Origin: Chloroflexota bacterium
Lineage (GTDB): Bacteria; Chloroflexota; Anaerolineae; Aggregatilineales; Phototrophicaceae
Assembly: GCA_009841405.1 (NCBI GenBank)
Contig: VXLV01000077.1
Location: 1-63,385 of the forward strand
Direction: 5' to 3'
DNA length: 63,385 nucleotides
Shown: piece by piece, positions 26,998 through 35,335 of the stretch
Numbering within the stretch: the first letter of the stretch is position 1
Layout: every line of letters begins with the position of its first letter
Notes under the pieces: model-generated
Told to the model about the DNA's origin: nothing
The model's database searches: none
What the model saw: the letters and a program-made list of their open reading frames with translations, nothing else
Translations under genes and position numbers: made by a program

Positions 26998-27660
26998 ATG
27001 CGCATCCAACCGCTGCACACATGGGACCTTGAGCCGAAGGCAGCCATCGCCTTGCAATGCGAGCTGGCGGGCCGGCTGGTGAGCGACACACCCCTGGACA
27101 TTGACAGTATCAAACTCGTGGCCGGCGTCGACGTAAGCGTCAAGCGCGGCCAGTCGCGGGCGGCTGTTGTCGTTATGAGCTTTCCCGAGTTGTCGCACAT
27201 CGAAACAACCCGCGCCCAACAAGCGACCAGCTATCCCTATATCCCGGGTCTGCTGGCATTTCGCGAGGGGCCGGTCGTCCTGGAGGCGATTGGCAAACTC
27301 AATGCCGAGCCCGACGTACTGATCTTTGATGGCATGGGGCAAATCCACCCGCGGCGCATGGGTATCGCCGCGCATCTGGGTTTGTGGCTGGGGCGCCCGA
27401 CAATTGGCTGCGGCAAGTCGCATTATATTGGCGAATACGACGAGCCGGCGATTGAAAAAGGCAGCCGCAGCCCGTTGTTTTATCGCGAACAACAGCTTGG
27501 CGTCGTGCTGCGCACGCGAAGGGCCGTAAAACCGGTCTTTGTGTCGGCCGGGCACTTGGCCGACCTCGATAGCGCCGTGGACTTGGTCTTGGCCTGCGCG
27601 CCCCGCTTCCGCTTGCCCGCGCCAATCCGCGCCGCGCACAAAGCGGCTAGCCTGGCTTGA
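26998..27660 (+). CDS. nfi: Endonuclease V (deoxyinosine 3' endonuclease)
   Basis: This is a 220-residue nuclease that cuts near deoxyinosine in DNA for repair of deaminated adenine. It starts at 26998, 22 bp after the rpoD stop. A longer in-frame start at 26902 lies inside rpoD. Family elements: the first catalytic Asp in VAGVDVSVKRG, then YIPGLLAFREGP, and the second acidic site and RNase-H-fold loop in IFDGMGQIHPRRMG. HLGLWLGRPTIGCGKS is close to the family HLGxxxxxPTIGVAKx pattern. The family norm is about 220-230 residues. The location behind dnaG and rpoD suggests read-through transcription. Confidence 0.93.
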   Translation: MRIQPLHTWDLEPKAAIALQCELAGRLVSDTPLDIDSIKLVAGVDVSVKRGQSRAAVVVMSFPELSHIETTRAQQATSYPYIPGLLAFREGPVVLEAIGKLNAEPDVLIFDGMGQIHPRRMGIAAHLGLWLGRPTIGCGKSHYIGEYDEPAIEKGSRSPLFYREQQLGVVLRTRRAVKPVFVSAGHLADLDSAVDLVLACAPRFRLPAPIRAAHKAASLA

Positions 27661-27685
27661 CGTTTGCGGTAGCGGGACTCAGCGC

Positions 27686-28831
27686 TCAGCGCGAGGCATC
27701 CAGGAGCGAGCGATACAGAGCAATCGTTTCGCCGGCGACCTGGCGCGCAGTAAAACCTTGCAGCGCGATCTCGCGCCCCTTCGCGCCGTACCTTTGCCGA
27801 AGCTCGGGGTTATCTATCAGCCGCGATACGGCCGCCGTCAGCGCGTCCAGGTCGTTCGCCGGCACGAGCAAGCCGTTCACTTCATGACGCACAATCTCGC
27901 GGCAGCCGGGCGTATCGGTCGTGACGCAAGCGCGCCCGCAAGCCGCCGCCTCAATCAGCGTCTTGGGCACGCCCTCGCCGTAAGTGGACGGCAGGCAGAC
28001 GATATTGCACTCGCTGTAGTCCTGCGCCATATTGTCGCTCTGCCCAATCCACTCGATGATTTCCGCATCGTGCCAGGCTTGCAGTTGCGCGGCGGGCACA
28101 TTTGACGGGCTGGTGCGCTCTTCATAGCCGACTACGCGAAAGCGCGCCCGGCCTTGCAACCGGCGCGCGACTTCGACAAAGTCGCCGATGCCCTTCTGCC
28201 AGAGCAGGCGCCCGGCGAATAGCGCGACCGGCATGCTCGTGGTGTCCTCGAGTTGGGGGGCGAATTCGCGCTCATCAACGCCGGAGCCACGAATGACCAC
28301 GGTCTTGCTGGCCGCGATCAAGCCGCGATCGACGAAAACCTGCCGGTCGTCCGGATTCTGGAAGATCATGCGCGCGCCCGCGCCCGATAGCGCCAGGCGA
28401 AAGGCGGGACGGCTGAGCCTCTCCAGCAGTTTGGCGCGCCGCTCCTGGCTGACATGCAGGTAACCCAGGCCACTCATCGCCTGGACGACCGCGCGCCGTC
28501 GGCTCAGCTTGGCCGCGATGCCGCCGTATATCACGGGCTTGATGCTGACATGGTGCAGCAAGTCGGGCTTGAGGCTCGCGTAGAGCCGCTGCAAAGCGAT
28601 GATCGACCGCAACTCGCGCAAGGGATTCAGCCCGTGCTGGCTTAGCGGCAAGGGATGAAAGGGCAAGCCCGCGGCTGTGATGCGCGCGGCCGCCGCCGGG
28701 TCGACATCCGATGCGGCGACATGCACATCGAATCCTTCAGCGACAGCCGCCAAGGCCAGGGGCAGGCGATGCGACAGGAAGAATCGCGGAATGTTGACCA
28801 CGTACAGCAGTTTGGCAGGCTCCGTCGGCAA
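27686..28831 (-). CDS. Glycosyltransferase family 4 (GT-B fold)
   Basis: The 381-residue GT-B glycosyltransferase has the N-terminal acceptor half starting KLLYVVNIPRFFLSHRLPLA and the C-terminal GT4 donor half, with FAGRLLWQKGIGDFVE and STYGEGVPKTLIEAAACG. The last motif contains the family EX7E nucleotide-sugar site. The start codon is a TTG at 28831 preceded by AAGGA with a 6-nt spacer. The protein resembles capsule or exopolysaccharide glycosyltransferases of the PglA/WcaA kind, but donor and acceptor are unknown. It is the last gene of a minus-strand group with a 4-TM protein and the M19 homologue, 70 bp after the former. Confidence 0.88.
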   Translation of the reverse strand: MPTEPAKLLYVVNIPRFFLSHRLPLALAAVAEGFDVHVAASDVDPAAAARITAAGLPFHPLPLSQHGLNPLRELRSIIALQRLYASLKPDLLHHVSIKPVIYGGIAAKLSRRRAVVQAMSGLGYLHVSQERRAKLLERLSRPAFRLALSGAGARMIFQNPDDRQVFVDRGLIAASKTVVIRGSGVDEREFAPQLEDTTSMPVALFAGRLLWQKGIGDFVEVARRLQGRARFRVVGYEERTSPSNVPAAQLQAWHDAEIIEWIGQSDNMAQDYSECNIVCLPSTYGEGVPKTLIEAAACGRACVTTDTPGCREIVRHEVNGLLVPANDLDALTAAVSRLIDNPELRQRYGAKGREIALQGFTARQVAGETIALYRSLLDASR

Positions 28832-28901
28832 GGGCGATCCTTAAGCGCGCGCCGCGGCGGAGCGACCCGCTATTCGGCAGGGCGCCCGGCAATCCCGGCG
28901 C

Positions 28902-29417
28902 CTAGAGCGGCTCGTCAAGTTCAACCAGCATCAGCTCGGTCGTGTCGTCAACGCCGGCGATACTCTCGCTCAGCGCTTCCACCGGCGCGTGCCGGGCGAT
29001 ATGCGCGCCCGCCAATACGTAGATCAGCACGCCCAGCGAAGACAGCGCAAAGCTCGCCAGGATGCCAATTACTTGCAGCTGCCCGAAAAAGATATCGCCG
29101 CTATCATCGCGAGTGTGCGTGCCGAAGCCGAGAATGTCCGCCAGCCCGGCCAAGGCGGCAAACAGAATGCCCGTGAGCGCGAGCCGAATGCCGATCTGCT
29201 GGCTCAAGGTGGCCGGCACCTCAAGAAAAAAGGTGTACTTGAGGTAAATGATCGCGCCGAGAATCAGCAGGCTGTAGCCGACGAGCACCATGGACACCTG
29301 GACCAGGCCAATGCCGGCGGTCGTCGGCGCGCCGGTCACGCCGGGGAACAGCCCCATGAAACAAATCATGACGCCCAGAGCGCCCAAAGCGATGCCAACT
29401 TGCGCAAAGCGCCACAT
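28902..29417 (-). CDS. Hypothetical four-helix membrane protein
   Basis: The 171-residue product has four hydrophobic segments (about residues 5-27, 35-57, 75-98 and 112-138) and an acidic C-terminal tail (ESIAGVDDTTELMLVELDEPL). I recognise no family. Its start lies 7 bp after the stop of the M19 homologue and it precedes the glycosyltransferase, so the three are probably one transcript. No catalytic residues stand out. A structural or accessory role at the membrane is only a guess. Confidence 0.7.
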   Translation of the reverse strand: MWRFAQVGIALGALGVMICFMGLFPGVTGAPTTAGIGLVQVSMVLVGYSLLILGAIIYLKYTFFLEVPATLSQQIGIRLALTGILFAALAGLADILGFGTHTRDDSGDIFFGQLQVIGILASFALSSLGVLIYVLAGAHIARHAPVEALSESIAGVDDTTELMLVELDEPL

Positions 29418-29423
29418 AAAATT

Positions 29424-30482
29424 CTATCCGTCCGGCAAAGATTCGCGCAGTTTGCGCAGCATATTTCCGCCCAAAATCGCCTTCACATCGTTCGTGCTGA
29501 AACCCCGCTCAAGCAGCGCCCGGCGCAGCAGCCATAAATCGCTGGCGGTGTCAATTCGGTCTGGCAAACTGCCATAGGCGTAGCCGCCGTCGATGTCGCT
29601 GCCCAGCCCGACATGATCAACCGTTCCCGTCAGCTGGCAAACATAATCGACAGCGTCAACCCAGTGCGTCACTGTGACGCGGCGCTTCGGGTCGCTGGGA
29701 TGCCAGTCTTTCCTTAGAAAAGGATTATACACCATGATACCCATGACCCCATCACGCTCGGCCAGGCGGTTAATCAAGTCGTCCGACAGGCAACGCGGGC
29801 TATCGTGGAATCGGCGCGGATTGGCGTGGCTGGCGAACACCGGGCCGGCATAGTCTTCGATGGCCGCCGCCGCCCGCTCCGACAGCCCGGATATGTCGAG
29901 CAGCAAATTGAAGCCGGCCATCACATCAAGCAGCTCGTAACCCGCCAGCGTGAAATCGCCGTCGTAACCGTCGGTGTAGCGGTTTCGCCGCCAGGCCGGC
30001 GCCAGCACGCGCAAGCCGCGCTCCAGCCACTCTTCGCATTGCTGCGGTTCCGCCAGCGCGTCCGCCCCTTTCATGAGCATGACGATGCCTTGTATTCGCT
30101 GTCCGACCGAGTCGTCCGTTTCCCAGGTCGCCAGCGCGCTCGTCAAGTCTCCCTGCGTTAGTATCAGCCGGATGCTGTCGTTCTCATCGGCCAGCCGGCG
30201 GTAATGATCCAACTGCCAGAGCGCGAGCTGTCGGGCATCGCCCGCCGTCCGGTAACTGAATTGCTGCCAGGGTTGCAAGAGCGGCGACGACTCGGCGACG
30301 ACTTGCAGGCTGCCAAAGACGATGGCGACCCGACCCAGCAAGTTGTCACGCAGGCTGGTCGTGGCTGGCGGCAGGTCGCTGCGTGATTCGCCTCGACGCT
30401 GCCGCCACGCCCATTGCGTATAGTCGCGCCCGAGTTGCTGGGCGTTAAAGGCGATATTTTGCTGGGCATCGACGATGATCAT
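29424..30482 (-). CDS. M19 (membrane/renal dipeptidase) family protein with missing metal ligands
   Basis: The 352-residue chain follows the M19 fold: an N-terminal DAQQNIAFN, GIVMLMKGADAL near 133-142, LLLDISGLSE near 193-202, FASHANPRR near 216-224, and VGLGSDIDGG near 291-300. M19 enzymes bind two zinc ions through an HxD, a Glu, two His and an Asp. Here the HxD is Gln7/Asn9, the bridging Glu position is Lys138, and the first His is Gly199. Only His219 and Asp296 remain. I therefore expect no, or altered, dipeptidase activity. It heads a minus-strand group with a 4-TM protein and a glycosyltransferase and is divergent from the ABC-F gene. Confidence 0.85.
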   Translation of the reverse strand: MIIVDAQQNIAFNAQQLGRDYTQWAWRQRRGESRSDLPPATTSLRDNLLGRVAIVFGSLQVVAESSPLLQPWQQFSYRTAGDARQLALWQLDHYRRLADENDSIRLILTQGDLTSALATWETDDSVGQRIQGIVMLMKGADALAEPQQCEEWLERGLRVLAPAWRRNRYTDGYDGDFTLAGYELLDVMAGFNLLLDISGLSERAAAAIEDYAGPVFASHANPRRFHDSPRCLSDDLINRLAERDGVMGIMVYNPFLRKDWHPSDPKRRVTVTHWVDAVDYVCQLTGTVDHVGLGSDIDGGYAYGSLPDRIDTASDLWLLRRALLERGFSTNDVKAILGGNMLRKLRESLPDG

Positions 30483-30643
30483 TCACGCCCGCTTTCGCTT
30501 GCCGGCCGCCGTCACGCAAGGGCGTGAGTCATCAATAATAATGGCTGGCTTTGCCGGCGGCTATTCCGAGCTATCGAGACCGGCAGGCAATTGTGCTATC
30601 CTCGGAAGCGAAGTCACGCTTTATGCGAGCCGCGGGCCAAACC

Positions 30644-32290
30644 ATGCAAGTGCTGCAGGTCAACAATATCACAGTGAACTTCGCGGGCGCGGAGCTGTAC
30701 CGGGACTTGTCCTGGGCCCTCGGCAACCGCGACCGCATCGCCCTGGTCGGGCCAAACGGCGCCGGCAAGTCGACTTTGTTCAAGGCGCTCCTGGGTCAGA
30801 TAGAGCCGGACAGCGGCAGCGTCACCAAGCAGCGCGGCCTGCGCATCGGACATTTACCGCAAGACATCAGCCTGCCGCTTGATAGGACGCTTATCGAAAC
30901 GGCGCTGATAAAACCCTCTGAGCTGGCGCAAGCGGAAGAGCGGCTCAGCGCGATCGAAACGCGGCTGGCGGATCCGGAGGTCTACGGGGATGAATCGCTG
31001 CTCTCGGGGACGCTAACCGAGCTCGAGGCGGAGCTCCTGCGTTTTGAATCCATGAACGGCAACCGCCACGCCAGCCACGTGCGCGAGTTGCTGGCGATGC
31101 TGGGTTTCACGGCGGACGACTACGACTTGCCCACGACAGCGCTCTCCGGCGGGCAAAAGAAAATGGTGGCGCTCGTGCGCCTGGCCGTGTCCGCCCCGGA
31201 CATTCTGCTGCTGGATGAGCCCGACAACCACCTCGACATGGCCGGCAAAAGCCAGCTCGAGCGCTTCATCCTGAACTATCCCAAGTGCGTCGTCATCATC
31301 TCCCACGACCGCTACCTGATGGACGAGGTCGCGACCCAAACCGTGGAACTGGACGCGGGCAAGCTAACCACCTATCACGGCAACTACTCCTACTACCTCA
31401 ACGAAAAGGAGATACGGCGCCTGCGCCAGCAGCAGCAATACGTGACGCAGCAGAAAGAGATCGCGCGCCTGGAAGCCATGATTGAACGCTTCGAGCGTTG
31501 GGCCAAACAAGTGCTCAGCCGCAAGCACATGCTGGCCGCGCGGCAGCGGCGCCGCCACTTGGAAAAGATGGCTGAGCGCGGCGAAATCATCGAGAAAGTC
31601 ACGGACGCCCGACTGATGGACTTCAAGGTAGACGGCTGGCGCGGCAGCAAGAAAGTCCTCGAGCTGGTCAATGTCTCAGTCGCATATGATGATGAACCGC
31701 TGATTCTCGACGCCGATCTCCTGTTGCGTCATGGCGAGCGGGTCGGGGTCATCGGCCCCAACGGCGCCGGCAAGACCGTGCTGCTGCGCCTGATCCTGGG
31801 CGAGCTGGAACCGCTGGCCGGCGACATCAAGCTGGGCCCCAGCATTCGCATCGGCTACTATTCGCAAGAGCATCAGACCCTGGACGCCTGGCTGGATCGC
31901 GCGCCGCTTGATCTCATTCGCAATATGCAGAACAGCAGCGAAGCCAGCGCTGTGAATTTTCTGCTGCGCATGGCTTTCAGTTACGACCAAACGCGCCAAC
32001 CCATTCGCTCGCTTTCCGGCGGCGAACGCAGCCGGCTGCAACTGGCGCTGGTCATGCTGCGGCAGCCGAACCTGCTCCTGCTCGACGAGCCCACCAACAA
32101 TCTCGACATCGCCTCGGTCGAAGTGCTTGAGGACGCGCTGGATGACTTTGTGGGCACGGTCATGATCGTCTCGCACGACCGCTACTTTCTGGACCAGACC
32201 GTTGACCGTCTGGTCGAGATTCGCGATGGCGCCCTGCGCGAGTTTCACGGCGGCTATACCGAGTTTCTGGAAGCGCAGGCGCAGAAGTAG
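30644..32290 (+). CDS. ABC-F family ATPase
   Basis: The 548-residue protein consists of two tandem ABC domains without membrane segments: Walker A GPNGAGKST with signature ALSGGQKKMVALVRLA, and a second GPNGAGKTVLLRLI with signature SLSGGERSRLQLALVM. An interdomain linker (about 255-325) is rich in Arg/Lys/Gln. Walker B occurs twice with Glu (LLDEPDNHLDM and LLDEPTNNLD). ABC-F proteins act on the ribosome as translation or antibiotic-resistance factors. I choose the ATG at 30644, where homology begins; in-frame starts at 30551 and 30623 add unmatched residues. The subgroup (EttA, Uup, ARE) cannot be decided safely. Confidence 0.93.
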   Translation: MQVLQVNNITVNFAGAELYRDLSWALGNRDRIALVGPNGAGKSTLFKALLGQIEPDSGSVTKQRGLRIGHLPQDISLPLDRTLIETALIKPSELAQAEERLSAIETRLADPEVYGDESLLSGTLTELEAELLRFESMNGNRHASHVRELLAMLGFTADDYDLPTTALSGGQKKMVALVRLAVSAPDILLLDEPDNHLDMAGKSQLERFILNYPKCVVIISHDRYLMDEVATQTVELDAGKLTTYHGNYSYYLNEKEIRRLRQQQQYVTQQKEIARLEAMIERFERWAKQVLSRKHMLAARQRRRHLEKMAERGEIIEKVTDARLMDFKVDGWRGSKKVLELVNVSVAYDDEPLILDADLLLRHGERVGVIGPNGAGKTVLLRLILGELEPLAGDIKLGPSIRIGYYSQEHQTLDAWLDRAPLDLIRNMQNSSEASAVNFLLRMAFSYDQTRQPIRSLSGGERSRLQLALVMLRQPNLLLLDEPTNNLDIASVEVLEDALDDFVGTVMIVSHDRYFLDQTVDRLVEIRDGALREFHGGYTEFLEAQAQK

Positions 32291-32324
32291 AACAGAGCAA
32301 GTTATGCAACAATTCGCCTGTCAA

Positions 32325-32460
32325 GCCCCCATCCCCCGGCCCCTTCCTCCATAAAGGGGGAAGAGGAGAAAAGCCTCGAACACGCTGCGTTGAAGCCCCC
32401 TCCCTCATTTTGGGATGCCTGCCATAGAGATGGCAGGAGGGGGTTTGGGGGTGGGGGAAA
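32325..32460 (-). repeat. Compound C/G hairpin repeat (two modules)
   Basis: The first module (32325-32364), read on the minus strand, has CCTCTTCCCCC, then GGAAGGGGCCGGGGG and ATGGGGG, the plan of the copies at 14910 and 34525. The second module has CCCCCTCC at 32396-32403 facing GGAGGGGG at 32436-32443. Inside it is another perfect hairpin, CCTGCCAT-AGAG-ATGGCAGG. A tail TTTGGGGGTGGGGG follows. Confidence 0.65.
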
Positions 32461-32495
32461 ACTAGCGATTTTTTCAATTACTTGACTGCACTTAC

Positions 32496-32518
32496 TTCCG
32501 TGACTCTGTGGTGAAATT
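32496..32518 (+). repeat. CTCTGTGGTGAA repeat, partial copy
   Basis: The stretch TTCCGTGACTCTGTGGTGAA matches the 3' part of the longer copy at 38762-38793, which has CTCTGTGCCTCTGTGGTGAA. Both are intergenic and on the plus strand. Confidence 0.5.
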
Positions 32519-32610
32519 ATATTGCAGGCTTGACGCGACTCTCGCGTTCGATTATCGGCGCTTCATCGTTATAATCTCCCTCGACCTGAAATGCCGAAAG
32601 GAATCCGCTC

Positions 32611-33579
32611 ATGCCGGTATTTGACATGCCCCTGGAAACCATGCGAAATTATCGCCCGGCGCGCGAAGAGCCGGCCGACTTCGACGCTTTCTGGGCCGAC
32701 ACCCTGGCCGAAACGCGCGCGCGCGATCTGAACGCGACATTCGAGCCGGCGGACTTCGGCCTGGAAACGCTTGATGTCTACGATGTCAGCTTTTCCGGCT
32801 ACAACGGCGACCGCATCCGCGGCTGGTATATGCGCCCGCGCGGGGCGGCGCAGCCCTTGCCCGGCGTCGTGCAGTACATCGGCTATTCAGGCGGGCGCGG
32901 TTATCCTCACGAATGGCTGCCCTTTCCCGCGGCTGGTTTCGCCACGCTGGTCATGGACACCCGCGGCCAAGGCAGCGGGCGCCGCGGCGATACGCCGGAC
33001 GTGGTCGACGCCATCAACCCCTCGGTCAGCGGCAAGATGACGCAGGGCATCCTCGACCCCAAGACCTACTATTATCGCCGCCTCTACAGCGATGCCGCGC
33101 GCGCGGTCGAAGCGATCCGCAGCCGCGCCGATGTCGATCCCGAGCGGATTGCCGTCGCCGGCGCCAGTCAAGGCGGCGGCCTGTCGATTGCCGCTGCCGG
33201 CCTCGTGCCCGATGTCGCGCTCTGCCTGCCCGATGTGCCCTTCCTGTCGCATTTCCGCCGCGCGGTCGAGATCACGCCCGATGGTCCTTATCCCGAAATC
33301 GCCAGCTATCTGCAAATGTACCGCGACCGCGTCGAAAATGTCTTCCATACGCTGAGCTACTTTGACGGGCTAAACTTCGCCGCGCGCATGTCGGCGCGCG
33401 CCTTCTATTCAGTTGGCGTCATGGACACGGTCTGCCCGCCGTCGACTGTCTTCGCGTCTTACAATCATGTGCCCGGCCAGAAGGAAATCCGCGAATATTA
33501 CTTCAATAACCATGAAGGCGGCGGCACGCAGCATCAAGTCGAGAAAATCCGCTTCCTGCGTGACCTTTGGCTGTCATGA
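32611..33579 (+). CDS. Acetylxylan esterase / cephalosporin-C deacetylase family (CE7) hydrolase
   Basis: The 322-residue alpha/beta hydrolase resembles CE7: MPVFDMPLETMRNYRP and EPADFDAFWADTLAE at the N-terminus, and DTRGQGSGRRGDTPDV, the Arg/Gly-rich loop. The nucleophile is in VAGASQGGGLSIAAAG (Ser of GxSxG); the catalytic Asp is in SVGVMDTVCPPST and the His in FNNHEGGG. CE7 enzymes remove acetyl groups from xylo-oligosaccharides and cephalosporin C. No signal peptide is seen, so an intracellular role on imported sugars is likely. The stop overlaps the next start (ATGA), coupling it to the MBL-fold hydrolase. Confidence 0.92.
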   Translation: MPVFDMPLETMRNYRPAREEPADFDAFWADTLAETRARDLNATFEPADFGLETLDVYDVSFSGYNGDRIRGWYMRPRGAAQPLPGVVQYIGYSGGRGYPHEWLPFPAAGFATLVMDTRGQGSGRRGDTPDVVDAINPSVSGKMTQGILDPKTYYYRRLYSDAARAVEAIRSRADVDPERIAVAGASQGGGLSIAAAGLVPDVALCLPDVPFLSHFRRAVEITPDGPYPEIASYLQMYRDRVENVFHTLSYFDGLNFAARMSARAFYSVGVMDTVCPPSTVFASYNHVPGQKEIREYYFNNHEGGGTQHQVEKIRFLRDLWLS

Positions 33580-34412
33580 GCCGGGCGAAAGTCATCATGC
33601 TCGGCAGCGGCACGCCCAATGCCGAGGCAGACCGCGCGGGTTCCGGGCTCGCTGTCGTCGTTGACGGGCGGCCCTATCTGGTCGATTGCGGGCACGGCGT
33701 AGTCCAGCGCGTCGTTCAAGCGCATGCGGGCGGGCTGATTAGCTGGGACACCACAGCGCTGGATCGGCTCTTCGTCACGCACCTGCACGCCGATCACACG
33801 GTCGGCATCCCCGACCTGCTTTATACGCCCTGGATTCACGGCCGCGAGGCGCCGCTGCAAGCCTGGGGCCCGGCCGGGCTGGAGCAGATGCTGGCGCATA
33901 TCCAGCTCGCCTGGGCCGAGAACATCCGCGAGCACCGCAGCGCCCATCCCTGCAGCGAGCACGGCTACCAGGCGCGCGCAACCGAGGCGCAGGCCGGATG
34001 CGTCTATTGCGACGAGCGCCTTGAAGTCCACGCGCTGCCGGCCGATCATGGCGACCTCGCCGCCTTCAGCTACAAGTTCGTCACGCCTGCCGGAACGGTC
34101 GTCGTCTCGGGCGATACCAAGCCGGTTCCGGGCTTCGCCGATTGGGCGCGGGGCTGCGACTTGCTCGTGCACGAAGTCTACTCGGCGCGGCAATGGCCCG
34201 AGCGCCCGCCGGCCTGGCGCGCCTACCACGCGCGCGTCCACACCTCGACGCGGGAGCTGGCGGCCCTGGCCAACGAGATTCGTCCCGGCTGTCTCTGGCT
34301 CTATCATCAGCTATTCTGGGGGCTGACGCCGGATGAACTGGTCGCTGAATTATCCAGCGAATATGACGGCGATGTCGTCAGCACGGCGGACCTGGATATG
34401 TATGATCTCTAA
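33576..34412 (+). CDS. MBL-fold metallo-hydrolase (RNase Z/AtsA-like)
   Basis: The 278-residue metallo-beta-lactamase fold has the zinc motif THLHADHTVG (HxHxDH), an N-terminal LGSGTPNAEADRAGSG typical of the RNase Z/arylsulfatase AtsA type, and a conserved Asp in VVVSGDTKPV. LVDCGHGVVQ replaces the more usual LFDCGEG. The start at 33576 overlaps the esterase stop as ATGA. The longer frame from 33567 would lie in the esterase gene. Substrate unknown; the RNase Z exosite region is not clearly present, so a small-molecule hydrolase is likelier. It is probably cotranscribed with the esterase. Confidence 0.88.
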   Translation: MSRAKVIMLGSGTPNAEADRAGSGLAVVVDGRPYLVDCGHGVVQRVVQAHAGGLISWDTTALDRLFVTHLHADHTVGIPDLLYTPWIHGREAPLQAWGPAGLEQMLAHIQLAWAENIREHRSAHPCSEHGYQARATEAQAGCVYCDERLEVHALPADHGDLAAFSYKFVTPAGTVVVSGDTKPVPGFADWARGCDLLVHEVYSARQWPERPPAWRAYHARVHTSTRELAALANEIRPGCLWLYHQLFWGLTPDELVAELSSEYDGDVVSTADLDMYDL

Positions 34413-34524
34413 AGCAATTCGACATGGTAGCGAATCTATCACATGCCTGCAAAAGCAAAGTATTGACGACAATCGCGCAGCAGAGACAGCGCCCACGTAA
34501 AATACCCTGCATCACACAGTGTTG

Positions 34525-34567
34525 CTCCCCTCCCTGACTCGTCGGGGAGGGGCCGGGGGTGGGGTAA
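34525..34567 (+). repeat. C/G hairpin repeat with GGCCGGGGG tail, copy 3
   Basis: CCCCTCCC pairs with GGGGAGGGG around TGACTCGTC, and the tail CCGGGGGTGGGGTAAG follows. It has the same plan as the copy at 14910. It lies between the MBL gene and the nitroreductase. Confidence 0.7.
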
Positions 34568-34584
34568 GCTGCCAGCAACGTGTT

Positions 34585-34612
34585 GTAGTGGCGGCTCTGT
34601 GAATCGCCCGCC
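34585..34612 (+). repeat. Degenerate GTAGGGGCGA hairpin repeat
   Basis: GTAGTGGCGGCTCTGTGA then ATCGCCCGCC resembles the copy at 42372, with several substitutions. It lies 20 bp beyond the C/G hairpin repeat. Confidence 0.4.
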
Positions 34613-34645
34613 GTCTAACATTCCCGGCCAACCCGGAGGACGACC

Positions 34646-35326
34646 GTGACAAAATCCGCGATATTCCAACCACTTGACTTTGATCGGCTAAACGCGCCAG
34701 AGCAAAGCCGCCGCTCAGAAGAGTTCTTGCGGCGCATGGTCAAGCGGCGCAGCGTACGCCACTTTTCCTCCGCGCCCGTGCCGCTCAACCTGATCGAAAA
34801 TGCCATCAGGGTGGCCGGTTCCGCCCCCTCCGGCGCCAACCAGCAGCCCTGGACCTTCGCCGTAATCAGCGATCCGGCCCTGAAGCGGAAAATTCGCGCT
34901 GCAGCCGAAGCCGAAGAGAAAGAGAGTTATGAGCGGCGCATGACGCCGGAGTGGCTGGCGGCGCTGGCTGTCCTCGGCACGGACTGGCGCAAGCCGCATA
35001 TCGAGGACGCGCCCTACGTCATCGTCGTCTTCCGCCAGGCATACGGCATCCGCCAAAACGACGCCGGCCAGGACGAACGCGTCATGCACTATTACAGCGA
35101 AGAATCAGTCGGCATCGCGGTCGGCTTCTTGCTCGCTGCGCTGCATATCTCCGGCCTGGCTACCTTGACCCATACGCCCAGCCCGATGAAATTTCTGGCC
35201 GAAATCCTGGGGCGCCCGGCCAACGAGCGGCCCTACATCCTGATCCCGGTCGGCTACCCGGCGGAAGATGCCGAAGTCCCGGTCATCAGCAAAAAGCCGC
35301 TGGACGAGATCATGATATCGCGCTAG
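34646..35326 (+). CDS. Nitroreductase-family flavoprotein (iodotyrosine deiodinase-like)
   Basis: The 226-residue flavin enzyme has the FMN-binding start of the family (KRRSVRHFSSAPVP), GSAPSGANQQPWTFAVI in the first half, and SVGIAVGFLLAALHISGLA in the second. A C-terminal PYILIPVGYPAEDA is typical. This order and a long conserved N-terminus resemble the IYD/deiodinase branch more than classical NfsB. The reaction would be NAD(P)H-dependent reduction of an aromatic or halogenated compound. The start is a GTG at 34646 with GGAGGA 5 nt upstream. It converges on an SDR gene with 9 bp between. Confidence 0.88.
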   Translation: MTKSAIFQPLDFDRLNAPEQSRRSEEFLRRMVKRRSVRHFSSAPVPLNLIENAIRVAGSAPSGANQQPWTFAVISDPALKRKIRAAAEAEEKESYERRMTPEWLAALAVLGTDWRKPHIEDAPYVIVVFRQAYGIRQNDAGQDERVMHYYSEESVGIAVGFLLAALHISGLATLTHTPSPMKFLAEILGRPANERPYILIPVGYPAEDAEVPVISKKPLDEIMISR

Positions 35327-35335
35327 GCGCGCTGC

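Larger units (their letters stand above)
32291..32610. other. 320-bp non-coding gap filled by repeats and a -10 box
   Basis: The gap after ABC-F carries a compound C/G hairpin repeat (32325-32460), a CTCTGTGGTGAA repeat (32496-32518), and a perfect TATAAT at 32570-32575 about 36 bp before the esterase. The -35 position (TTCGAT) is poor. No coding frame is convincing. Confidence 0.6.

Noticed and set aside
25911..27200. 429-codon minus-strand frame across rpoD and nfi
   Set aside because: It runs antisense through two well-supported genes, including the conserved sigma regions.
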